NCBI GenBank assembly: GCA_030386875.1
Contig: CM059568.1
Span: 23,988,120-24,052,119, forward strand
Origin: Morinoia aosen
Taxonomy: Eukaryota > Arthropoda > Malacostraca > Amphipoda > Talitridae
Direction: 5' to 3'
Length of the DNA stretch: 64,000 nt
A program made the position numbers and the translations under genes. The notes beneath the pieces were generated by a model that worked only from the letters and a program-made list of their open reading frames with translations, had not been told where the DNA came from and ran no database searches. Positions within the stretch are counted from its first letter, which is position 1, and each line of letters opens with the position of its first letter. Of this stretch, positions 11,931 to 20,720 are shown piece after piece.

Positions 11931-12619
11931 CAAGGTTAAAAAAATACAGAAAAAATTCAATAAAATTATTAAAGAAACATCTATAAAACTTAGATCCCAA
12001 TACTCATTTACACTCAGTAGAACTGAATGCTCTTATTGGGTTACCTAAACACCCTTGCACAAGCACATACAACCGTAGATTTACACATGCATGGGAACCT
12101 TACATACACAGATGCTCGCAAACACACACACACCCAGAAATGTCAGAAGGTAGACGCAATGTTGAGTTTGACAGCACACAAGTCTCTATTTAGGTTAGGC
12201 TTATGGATAGATAAGAATAAACATTCCAAAATACGAAGATCTTGCTCGTTATTAGTGGTACTCAAAGTATAAAAATTATTTATTCTGAAAGTATGTTTGA
12301 ATAGCTGACAAGTGATCTCGGATTGGTGAAAAAGGAGGAAAGGAAAGTATGCGATCAGTTCTATGGGAAATCTGGCTGTGTCTAATAAATTGTTGACGTT
12401 TAGCACTACCAACATAAGTTTGCATTCAGCAGACATGCCGCAAAACGAGTATTGCGAGTAATATTGTGTATTTGAATCTTATCCCTTAAAACAATGAAAA
12501 ACGAATATCTCAAAAACCCGATTTTTTTTGGAAAATTTAATTGAAGAAAAAGTGTTTATTTAACTATTTTCTACTTGGTCTGCAATTTTGAGCCTCATGT
12601 TCTGAAACACCCTGTTTTC

Positions 12620-12724
12620 ATACATATACATTTATCTATATTAATGTATATAAATGTGCATATATGTATATATTGGACAAATATATATGTATATCTGGTG
12701 AAATAATATTCTAAATACATATAT
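12620..12724. repeat. TATA/CATA-rich low-complexity tract
   Basis: Degenerate ATACATATA / TGTATATA repeats, interrupted by single-copy bases. Confidence 0.85.
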
Positions 12725-13013
12725 TTGCATCTGTATGCTAAACTAAGGATATGCAAAAGGGACAAAAAGTTCCAATAGGCCTTGTACCCGGTGTCCCACG
12801 AAAATGTCCCCGACTTTTTAATCGATTATATCTCTGCTTTAAATTAACATACTTGAAATGTCTTTTTTTACAATATAGTAAATCAAAGGAAAAATTTTTA
12901 AAACAATTTTGATAATTTTCCTTATTTTGTACTTTCCCAAAAAAACGAACAAACAAGAATTTAAAAGAGTAACAAATCATTAACTTAAATAACGTTTAAA
13001 TAAATAAAGTACT

Positions 13014-13104
13014 TTAGTATCCTTCGACATCCCCTCCAATTCTCTCAAGGCAAGTATTACTTCTAGCCACCATTGAACGAAGAGTTTTACTGAATATGTC
13101 ACCG
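13014..13104 (-). pseudogene. C-terminal fragment of a mariner-like transposase
   Basis: The minus strand reads GDIFSKTLRSMVARSNTC, then LERIGGDVEGY, and ends at a TAA (13014-13016). The spacing of 'R...R...C..R.GG..E' before the stop resembles the final residues of mariner/IS630 transposases, which commonly end in a C..x.GGHFE-like motif. No DDE catalytic residue is present. It lies inside the TIRs of the 12785-13512 element, in the position expected for the end of its original gene. Assignment is by motif only. Confidence 0.5.
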
Positions 13105-13111
13105 TTTTCTT

Positions 13112-13162
13112 TACTACTGAAACTACTACTACTACTCTTACTACTACCACTACTACTCTTGA
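13112..13162. repeat. (ACT)n trinucleotide repeat
   Basis: Runs of ACTACT interrupted by CTT/ACC, lying inside the mariner derivative. Confidence 0.9.
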
Positions 13163-13542
13163 AACACTTCTTCAATTCGTTGTCGAAGAATTATTGATGA
13201 TGGAGGTGATACATACTTGGTGGTATGTATGATACATTATTATGAAATTATTTTAACAGTAGGCATTGAGAAATGAATAAGAACACCAGTAATGTTTAAA
13301 AAACTTTTCCTTTGAATAATTAGTTTTTATACCCCCTTCAGTAAATCGATCATTGTAAAGTAGTTATTCATTCGATTTTCAAAAACATAAATTATTCGAA
13401 AAGGAAACCAAAATTTACTACAATGTTAAAAAAAGACAATTCAAATATGTTAATTTAAAGCGGAGATATAATCAATTTAAAAATAGGGGACATTTTTGTG
13501 GGACACCCGGTATTCTGAAATTATTAGATGTCATGAATAATT

Positions 13543-14803
13543 TGAGTGAATAAAAGTATTAATACAGAACAAATTTTTTTGTTCTTAGTATGTACAAATG
13601 CCCTTTCCGTTAAGTATTTGTTACTAGAACATTCTAGTTCGCTCCAATAATGTTAACAGCTGTCACTTAGAGGTGTCAAAGTGGTAACGTGTTCATTCAT
13701 CATTAAGTAGTGCCGTGATAGATAATTGTTAGAAGTAAAGAACTAGCGGATTCGGTGAAAACCTTGATTATCGAACAATGGAAAGATGGTAAAAGCTACA
13801 TGAAAAAATCAGACAATCTTCGAGTTCCTTTTTCTAACATTTTTTCAATCATTCAAAGGGATAAGAAATAAGGAACTGTACAAAACAATTTAAGATCTGG
13901 AGCACCACGTAAGATTTCCTAAAGATCCTCAGGGCAAATGAGATAAAAAATTTGTAATAACCCAATCACCACCAGAAAGGAGTTACAAGCAGGTTCTTTA
14001 GCTTCAGGAAATCTCGTTTCTGTACTAACGAGCTATTACCTTCATAGAAATCAACTCAAGTCACGCTATCCTAGAAAAACTTCACTGTTGAATGGAAGGC
14101 ATAGAGTTGTTCCGTTGAAATTTGTTTCTGAACATAAAGATGAACGGGATACATTCTGGAAAAATATACAAAAAACTGACGAGTGAAAAATTGAATTGTT
14201 TGGATGAAATTCCCGTATAAATGTTTGTAGGAAAGATGGTACGACGGCCGATGCGTGCGCAGAAAAAGTTTCAACTGTAATGTTTGGAGGAGGCAACATC
14301 ATGGTTGGGGGTGTTTCTCCTCAAATGACACTGGCACTTTACGTACATGTGAAAGATGGTAAAATGATAGCAGAGAAATATCAAAATATTTCGAACGACT
14401 ATTCTGGGGCCTCTGTATAAGAGCTTCATCTTTATGAAGAGTGTGTCTGAAACAGCAGGATAGCGATACTAAGCACTCGGGATGGTATGCTAAACAATGG
14501 ATTGGCAATCACTGCATATAATTGCTAGAATGGCCAAATCAGTCGCCAGACTCGAACCCCGTAGAAAATTTGTGGCGATATTTAAAAAATGGAAATTCAC
14601 GCAAGAGCTCCAGCGTGCATTGGAGATTGGAAAAAAAAATCGTTAGAGGAGTGGGGCAAAATTTCTCAAGAAATGTATGGGTCATTGATTAAAAACTACA
14701 GAAGACTACTGATTGCTGTTCCTATGAAAAAGGTTATGTTATGAAGTATTAAATCAAAAATATTCATTATGTTTTTTGTATGAATACTTTTTTCGCACCT
14801 AAA
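13543..14803 (+). mobile_element. Tc1-like transposon, near full length, inactive
   Basis: A transposase relic on the + strand is bracketed by imperfect inverted repeats: AAAAGTATTAATACAGAA at 13552 and the inverse of AAAAAAGTATTCATACAAAA ending near 14793. The overall length of about 1.26 kb is normal for Tc1 elements. Exact outer borders and the TA duplication cannot be fixed by eye. It abuts the TA-flanked mariner derivative. Confidence 0.75.
13722..14744 (+). pseudogene. Tc1 transposase (DD34E) pseudogene
   Basis: Piecewise translation follows the Tc1 order. The first helix-turn-helix is RSKELADSVKTLIIEQW then KDGKSY (from about 13733), then SGAPRKIS (about 13897-13920), FGGGNIMVGGVS (about 14280-14316), QQDSDTKHSG (from 14453) and WPNQSPDSNPVENLWRYLK (from about 14532). 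The Asp of QQD (14459-14461) and the Glu of PVENLW (14564-14566) are exactly 34 residues apart in one frame, the DD34E signature of Tc1. An in-frame TAA just before LLEWPNQ, several earlier stops and at least two frameshifts inactivate it. The family's usual VWGCFS is GGVS here, losing the Trp. Intact proteins are about 340 residues. Confidence 0.88.
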
Positions 14804-14862
14804 TATCCATGGCTAAATATAATTTCAATATTTAATGGAATGTTTTTTTTATATTCCTAGTT

Positions 14863-14885
14863 TAAGCATATATATATATATGCAA
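14863..14885. repeat. Short (TA)n tract
   Basis: GCATATATATATATATGC, itself a palindrome, lies just beyond the Tc1 element. Confidence 0.85.
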
Positions 14886-15170
14886 GTATAGAATCCTGCG
14901 CGTGCTATTTTTGTTCACCATAAATTCATAAAATAAAAATTTTTGGCATGTTATTGGTTTCAACCACTGCATCTATATTCTTAAAAGTTTACGTTGGCTG
15001 ATAATGCAGACGAGCCACAAACGGAACAACAAACGAGGATAGGTACTGACGACGCTAAGATTATAATTATGAGTCTCTGCTTTAAATATTTTTAGGAAAG
15101 CAGTCGAAATGTATTTCTTGAGTTTACGCAAAAAATTTAAGGACTACTAATTATTTTGTTAATGGATCGT

Positions 15171-16000
15171 TTCCAGATAAGCCCAGCCACTAATGCAACA
15201 CGTAAGTTCACCCACTTATAACTTTAGAAATAACGCACCTATCGACTTCAAATTACTCTCAAACAAAAGATTAAAATATGCTTATACTTCTTTTGAAATG
15301 TTAAAATACTTCTATTTATTATCCGAAAACTAGTTTCTTCAGGTTGTAAACATTCTCAGATACATTTATAAGACGAAATAGTTTTTTTACTGAATATCGT
15401 AGTATTATAAAAAGTAATCTGTGTGTGCGCGGGAATCTGGTGAGACTAGTAACATGGGCATTATAATGCTCATGTGTGTGCATCATATACGTGTATTTTC
15501 CTTGCTTTGAGATACTATAAAACACCAATGATGTTTTCTACCATCTCTGTGGGAAATAAACTGTTGTTCTTTTTCTTTCTAAGTTAAGGTATTTGAATGC
15601 GATTTTTGCTTTTATTACAATATAGGTGTGCACAAACTTATGCATTTTTCAACTATGCGTTGCGAGGATTCTGTTCTCTTATTTACTTATATTTAAATAC
15701 ACTGTCAAAATCAGATTACGCAACGAAGGGAACTCATTTTTGTTGTGCTTTTCTGTCAATCATTTTTTGTTTCAACATCTTGCAAGGGTATTACGATGCC
15801 AATTTGTTATTATCAGGTAAGGATTTTAATCTTAAGGTATTTTAAAAACAAATGTATCAACATTTCATCTTTTTACTCTATTGAAAATAAACTGTTTTTC
15901 TTTCTTTCGTTTGAGAGTAATTTGGAGTCGATAGGTGCATTATTTTGAAAGTTACAAGTAGGTGAACTTATGTGTTCCATGCGGGGCTTATCTGGAAAAG
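15171..16000. mobile_element. Foldback MITE family A, copy 1
   Basis: Roughly 90-bp inverted ends: TTTCCAGATAAGCCC, then AAGTTCACCCACTT, then CACCTATCGACTTCAAATTA on the left (15171-15265); the inverse is on the right (about 15905-16000, reading CTTATCTGGAAAAG at the border). The second copy is at 53291-53690, and a terminal fragment lies at 3835. The interior contains a segment (15308-15431) that recurs at 17095-17221, and two similar AAATAAACTGTT...TTTCTTTC blocks near 15555 and 15888. The open frames inside are low complexity and I do not call them genes. Confidence 0.75.
15308..15431 (+). repeat. Dispersed 120-bp repeat, copy 1
   Basis: Matches 17095-17221 in the same orientation across blocks such as GGTTGTAAACATTCTCAGAT, ACATTTATAAGACGAAATAG and GAATATCGTAGT, ending GTGTGCGCGG. 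Confidence 0.9.
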
Positions 16001-16137
16001 ATCCCCGTAAATACCCAATACTCTGTAGAATTGCTTCTAAAACATTGAGGTATTATTTCGTCAGCTATTTACATGATACCGGGAACAAACGTGGCCCTAG
16101 ATCAGGTGATGTTTTCCACCAATAGTAGAGTCCCTTG

Positions 16138-16175
16138 TGGGCGGAGTCAATGTCGTAAGATCGTGACGTCGTTGA
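16138..16175 (+). repeat. Short dispersed motif shared with 11720-11765
   Basis: GGGCGGAGTCA...AAGATCGTGACGTC occurs at both places in the same orientation. At both sites it lies upstream of a Penelope-like module, about 60 bp away at the first and about 550 bp at the second. Confidence 0.55.
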
Positions 16176-16724
16176 CTCTGGAATCTATTGACTACAGCCC
16201 AGTAAAGTATGTTTCATGACATACTTCATTAAAACAAACGTGAAACCTAATTTTTCAAACAAAATGATATTAATCCGCCAAAGTGAAGTTGTCAATAAAC
16301 AAGATCGAGATAAGATAATTTGAAATATCCATTTATCTTACGAATGATGGCAGTTTAAGACACGTCATGACGCGCCCCTGCGTTGCTGACAACGTGGTCA
16401 CTTACCCCACTATCGCCACCGTGTTTTCGGTTCAGAGTTCAGACTGTTGGAAACTTGTTTCAGGGAAGCGTGATAAACAAGTGATGTGGACGGTGCTCAG
16501 TTGTGTTGGATTACCTCTTAACTCACAAACTTTCCTCTGAAAAGTAGTTGTTAGTGCAAAAGAAATTCTAAACCGAAATAACTGTTGTATTTATCTTCGA
16601 ACCTGTTGACATGTACTGGGTGCATCATTGACTGCAGCTCACTCACTCAGAAGGTATGTTATCTCCTAGGGTATCCCGATAAGCCACTCAAGGTTGTAGT
16701 GTGAAATACTTCTTTTTATAAAAT

Positions 16725-17054
16725 AGAATAAAAAGAAGAACCAGAGTAAAAACGAACATTACGTTTATTGCATTCGTTTCGGAAATTTTAAAATTCCATC
16801 TTCAGTGCTGAAACGTGAGAAAACAGAAAAATTTCTCAAGATCCTAGTAAAAACAAACATATATCTTCCACAAAATTTTCCTAATGTAAGAACCCTAATT
16901 TGTATTCATTCATAAAAATACAGTTGCATACTCATAATTCACAGAATTTTCCTGTTTTCTCCTGTTTCAGCACTGATGGTGGAACTTTGATAATTCCGAA
17001 ACGTATGCTATAAACGTAATGTTCGTTTTTACTCTGGTTCTTCTTTTTATTCTA
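16725..17054. mobile_element. Inverted pair of Penelope-like 3' modules
   Basis: The left unit (16725-16845, minus orientation) and right unit (16939-17054, plus orientation) are inverted copies with the tails outward. Each carries CAGCACTGA, a GGAA/TTCC-type stem, GAAACG, ACGTAATGTTCG, and the tail GGTTCTTCTTTTTATTCTA. Plus-unit core positions are CTGATG 16973-16978, GGAA 16981-16984 paired with TTCC 16994-16997, GAAA 16998-17001, and ACGT 17001-17004 complementary to ACGT 17014-17017. Minus-unit core positions are CTGAAGA 16799-16805 and GAAAC 16776-16780. Inverted terminal segments are common in Penelope-like insertions. No RT/GIY-YIG frame is present. Confidence 0.5.
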
Positions 17055-17094
17055 CGAGTAAGATTCTCTACGAATCGTCCAATTGGAAGTATAA

Positions 17095-17221
17095 ATTCTT
17101 TTTATTATCCGATAACTAGTTTCTGCAGGTTGTAAACATTCTCAGATACATTTATGAGACGAAATAGTTTTTTTTCACTGAATATCGTAGTTAAATAAAT
17201 AGCAATTTATGTGTGCGCGGA
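17095..17221 (+). repeat. Dispersed 120-bp repeat, copy 2
   Basis: Second copy of the segment at 15308-15431, differing by scattered substitutions and small indels. It lies between the Penelope-like pair and the RT relic. Confidence 0.9.
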
Positions 17222-17339
17222 AAAAAGATGAAATTATATGGAAGGGCGTTATTTTTTGTGAGCACATTGAATTTACTTCTTACTTAAATTGCAGGCACTT
17301 GACCTCAATTTGTTTTTTTCATTGATTGGTATTTTTTTA

Positions 17340-17700
17340 AATGAAAACTGTCAATTATTTAAGCCATTTTATAAATCTGGTGGGATCGATAAAGCGTCAA
17401 ATTACAGACCAATCAATCTCCTACCTGTTATGTTCAAAATATTAGGAAAAGTAATAACAACTAAATCAGCTCTCGTCTTACAGAGACGAGTCACATCTAC
17501 TTCACCGCAATCAATATGCTTACAGGAGAAACACCGGTACTCAAGACGCCTTGCGTAACATAAGAGAAAAAATATACAATGATATGGACCCTAAAAAATT
17601 AACTCTTCTTCTATTGCTCGATCTCTCCAAAGCTTTCGCCAATGTTGAGTATAAAAAACTTCTACAAAAAAATTTGAACCTCATAAGACACTCATTGGTT
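17340..17700 (+). pseudogene. Non-LTR retrotransposon reverse transcriptase fragment
   Basis: Frame 0 reads FKPFYKSGGIDKASNYRPIN then LLPVMFKILGKVI, matching RT domains 1-2 (the 'SNYRPISLLP...K..E.' block) of jockey/CR1-type LINEs. After a frameshift near 17535, another frame reads TQDALRNIREKI, then LLLLLDLSKAFANVEYKKLL (about 17620-17670), the domain A block. The catalytic pattern is normally DLSKAFD; here the second Asp is Ala (DLSKAFAN), so the polymerase motif is lost as well as the frame. Only about 120 codons remain and the 5' and 3' parts are missing. It sits in a cluster of other transposon relics. Confidence 0.88.
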
Positions 17701-17961
17701 TGAAAGCTACCATGCTAACTACTAAGCCGGTGGGAATATGCGTTTTTTCCTTATTCTTTCTCTGCGCAAAGTTTGCGATGAACTTCAAATTAGAATTAAC
17801 TCTAAATTTTAGTAAATAAACTCAACACACTGGCCCACTGTTCCATCTACGTCTACGTGCCAAAATTTTGTAGATACTGCTACTCATAAGTGATATCCGG
17901 CTATTTATATCCGGCACCATTTATCCCATGTACGCATGTCCGTATGACGTTGAAGATTCTC

Positions 17962-18000
17962 TTTCACATCCTCTCAGTATTCTACTGAGAGGATGTGAAA
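17962..18000. repeat. Perfect hairpin, 18-bp stem, 3-nt loop
   Basis: TTTCACATCCTCTCAGTA, loop TTC, then the exact inverse TACTGAGAGGATGTGAAA. It is the longest perfect small-loop hairpin I found in the window. Confidence 0.95.
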
Positions 18001-18236
18001 CCCGAGATGTTTTTTGTTGTTGTTCCTAGACTGTAACTTTATTTTCCTTAAAAATTCCGTTAGAAAATTAAAAACTGGTTTATTTTTACGTTTTTCGTAG
18101 TCTTTTTTCTTTTTAAGTATTTTTCTTCAAGTAATTTATTACGATTACACTAAGCTCGATTGTTATTCTCGATGTAGCAAGAGGAAGATTTTATTATGTT
18201 TATTATTTATTCTTATATTTATTTTCATTACGTAGA
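18001..18236. other. AT-rich spacer without a gene
   Basis: T-rich sequence between the 18-bp hairpin and the TA repeat; nothing recognisable. Confidence 0.5.
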
Positions 18237-18261
18237 TATATGAATATATGTTTACATTATG

Positions 18262-18305
<44 letters not shown>

Positions 18306-18376
18306 TACGCATACAGTACATGCATATCTGCGTGTATATATGTATGTATATCTGCATACACATATTCATATATATG
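18237..18376. repeat. TATA/TGTA microsatellite cluster
   Basis: A (TA)n core near 18276-18300 is flanked by degenerate TATATG, CATA and GTATAT repeats. The ORF read through it (ICICIYIYIY...) is a repeat artefact. Confidence 0.95.
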
Positions 18377-18736
18377 TTTCTACTTCTAATTTTGCGTAAA
18401 AGCAAAACCTCAAGGTCCTTTATTTTTCACTTAATGCTCTGCGACCAGTTAACACCGAACCATACTTCAGAAATAAATATATTTATTGCTCTTGCTAAAT
18501 GATCAAAAAATAGACCAATCACTACCCTCAGAGGGCGTTTCTGTGAAGAGAAAAAATGAAAAATTTATACAGACAAATGAAATAAAGCACAATTTGATCA
18601 TACGATGCGTGAAAAAATTATGTTTCTGTCCGTATGTTGAAGAAGCCATGAATTTTATTTTGATTGTATGTTTGTTTACGCGTTTTCATATGTGCGTGTT
18701 GTGTTGCGCGATGTTTTTTATAAATTGCTTCGTGAT

Positions 18737-18780
18737 ATCAAGTAGTGAGAAAAGGTTAATACATTTTCTCACTACTTGAT
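18737..18780. repeat. Perfect hairpin, 17-bp stem
   Basis: ATCAAGTAGTGAGAAAA, a 10-nt loop, then TTTTCTCACTACTTGAT. No T-run or other sign of a dedicated RNA gene accompanies it. Confidence 0.95.
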
Positions 18781-19296
18781 TATCATTTACGACAGTGCTT
18801 CAATCTGCTTTGTTATATTTTGTCTTTTTAACTTCGCTTCAACTGATTATTAAGAAAAACCTAAGAATTCTCTAGCAGTATGTTGGGAATCATAAGATCA
18901 AGAAACGAGCACGTTTATTCATCAAGTTTATTTTATTGATTAGACGCTCGCTTAGACCTCGGTAGAATCCCAGTCTTACAAAGACGGGAGCTGCCAAAAC
19001 TTTATTCAAAGTAAGAGATCGTCGGCGCTTCCGCAAGCGTGTCTAGGAGCGTTTTGACGAAATTTAGGAAATATATTGGATCGAAGCCAGAGATGAGTTG
19101 AGTAGATTTCGCTTAAAAGATACACGATGTCACTAGCTTTTCTTCATTAAGAACACTAGTCCACCCCCTTTTATTTGGAAGAAGAAAAAAGGCAAAATGA
19201 AATCAAGGCCGTAAGAAATAAAAACGTTCACTCCCTCAAGAGTTGATGAGGCCGAGCTTGTATCACAGATACGCTCATCATACACTTTCGGCTGGC

Positions 19297-19337
19297 TTCG
19301 GACGGACAGACAGACGGACGGACGGACGGACGGACGC
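19297..19337. repeat. (GGAC)n tetranucleotide repeat
   Basis: GGACGGACAGACAGACGGAC followed by uninterrupted GGAC units up to CGCGG. On the minus strand it encodes a TDGR-type run, which has no gene meaning here. Confidence 0.95.
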
Positions 19338-20185
19338 GGCTCTTATTATAGTATAGATTGAAGAACATTAAAGGTTCCACATCAACGATAGGTGCGACGT
19401 TCATCAACGGGAGTTCTGTCATAAAACAGAATATTCTCTTAAATACTTAATTGTACATGACGAAAACTAACTCATAACTTCAAATGATTTCAATAAGCCA
19501 AAAATTACCAGAAATTTCATTTGACATTACCTTGAACAATAATCCCGATCAAGTGGCAATTATGCCGGGTCAAAGAGGAAAAATTGGGGTTAGTAACCTT
19601 ACCCAGGGTTCGCATTTAAGATTAAGGTTTAAGCATTCCAATAGGTTAGAGATTTTAAGGTTAGTTTTGGAATGTTTAAAGTAGGAATTCTATTTTAGAA
19701 CTTAAAGGAGCAGTAGCTCAAAGGTTTCAAGACTTATCTTATTAAAGGCCGTAGCCAACATTAAAGCCAACTGGCAGCAGTCAAAGAGACCAACGAACAA
19801 TTATTAGGGACACCCCGGAAGGAGCCCTTGAACATTTAAGTACTAATCTTCTTCTTAACACAAAGTTTAATGGAAACAATTGAATCTGGGCAAGGCAAGA
19901 AGCTCTGACATGCAAAGAGATAAAAAAAAACAGAAAAATAGAATTGCAGCTGCAACAACTTAAACAGAAAAAAAAGATGTCATGAAGATCCCGGCTTGGT
20001 TCAGACTGCCCTTTCGACTGGGTCAGGCAAGAAGTAACATTTCTTCCTAGTAATCGCATTTAAGAAAGTCGGAATCATAAATTTCTAACAAGTATTTAAA
20101 TTATTTATAAGTCGTCAGCCATCTCTTGGAGTATAAAATATCCAAGAGATGATATTTTGATTTAATTCGCCCCTGACAGAGGTAA
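19338..20185. other. Unassigned DNA with weak internal repeats
   Basis: No gene is recognised. A 13-bp imperfect inverted repeat (TTTAAGCATTCCAA / TTGGAATGTTTAAA) lies at about 19628-19680. An 11-bp perfect hairpin, CATCTCTTGGA / TCCAAGAGATG, lies at 20120-20151. Confidence 0.45.
20120..20151. repeat. Perfect hairpin, 11-bp stem
   Basis: CATCTCTTGGA, loop GTATAAAATA, then TCCAAGAGATG. Confidence 0.9.
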
Positions 20186-20263
20186 TCTATTAGCACGCCT
20201 CGTATGGTTTGTCTATTAGTATGCCTCGTATGGTAAGTCTACCTTAATGCCTCTTATGGTTTG
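20186..20263 (+). repeat. 26-bp minisatellite, three copies
   Basis: Three consecutive 26-bp units based on TCTATTAG, then YRYGCCTCGTATGGTTTG, followed by a TCTAT start of a fourth. The first two differ at about four positions, and the third is more diverged. Confidence 0.9.
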
Positions 20264-20554
20264 TCTATCAATTAAGGAGGTTTTAAATTAAGAAATTTTA
20301 AAAACCCAATATGTTGTAATGCATCTCATGTGTAAAATTTTCTGGGAAAAATTGTTTTCTTTCTTTTGTTATGATTTGAAAAAATGCCGAAGTTTGTGTT
20401 ATTTCCTGGGTTTGAATATTTAGGACTATAACGTATCCAACTTGTGACATTTTTTCACATGGTACTGAAGTGTGTGGTGGTGGAGTTCCTGGTCTTCAAG
20501 CTGTGATACAAGTTTCTAATTTTGCTCAATCCATACTATCAAAAAAAACTTTCT

Positions 20555-20720
20555 CCTACTTTCAATGATCGCAACTTTCCATTACCTTCAACTATCGTAA
20601 CTTTCCATTATTCTCAATCATCGTAACACCTATTACCCTCAATCTTCGTCGTACATTCTCAATACCTTCGATCATTGTAACTTTGCGCTTTCTTTAATTA
20701 TCACAGCTTTTCATCACCAA
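20555..20720 (+). repeat. Decayed ~26-28-bp minisatellite
   Basis: About six degenerate units of the form CTCAATCATCGTAACTTTCC followed by ATTACC. Each unit carries an ATCG/ATTG core and CAACTTT or TAACTTT. Confidence 0.8.

Larger units (their letters stand above)
12785..13512 (-). mobile_element. TA-flanked mariner/IS630-type deletion derivative
   Basis: The ends are inverted copies of ACCSGGTGTCCCAC, extending to AAAATGTCCCC, and both sides are flanked by TA (12785-12786 and 13511-13512). Deeper inverted matches include TTTAAATTAACATA near 12840 against TATGTTAATTTAAA near 13450. The interior keeps a short C-terminal piece of a transposase on the minus strand (13014-13104), so this looks like an internally deleted copy of a once autonomous mariner-like element. 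It is 728 bp, shorter than the usual 1.2-1.3 kb of intact elements. A Tc1 element starts about 30 bp downstream. Confidence 0.75.

Noticed and set aside
18248-18502. ORF with a long Ile/Tyr/Cys run
   Set aside because: It translates the TATA/TGTA microsatellite; there is no coding signature outside the repeat.
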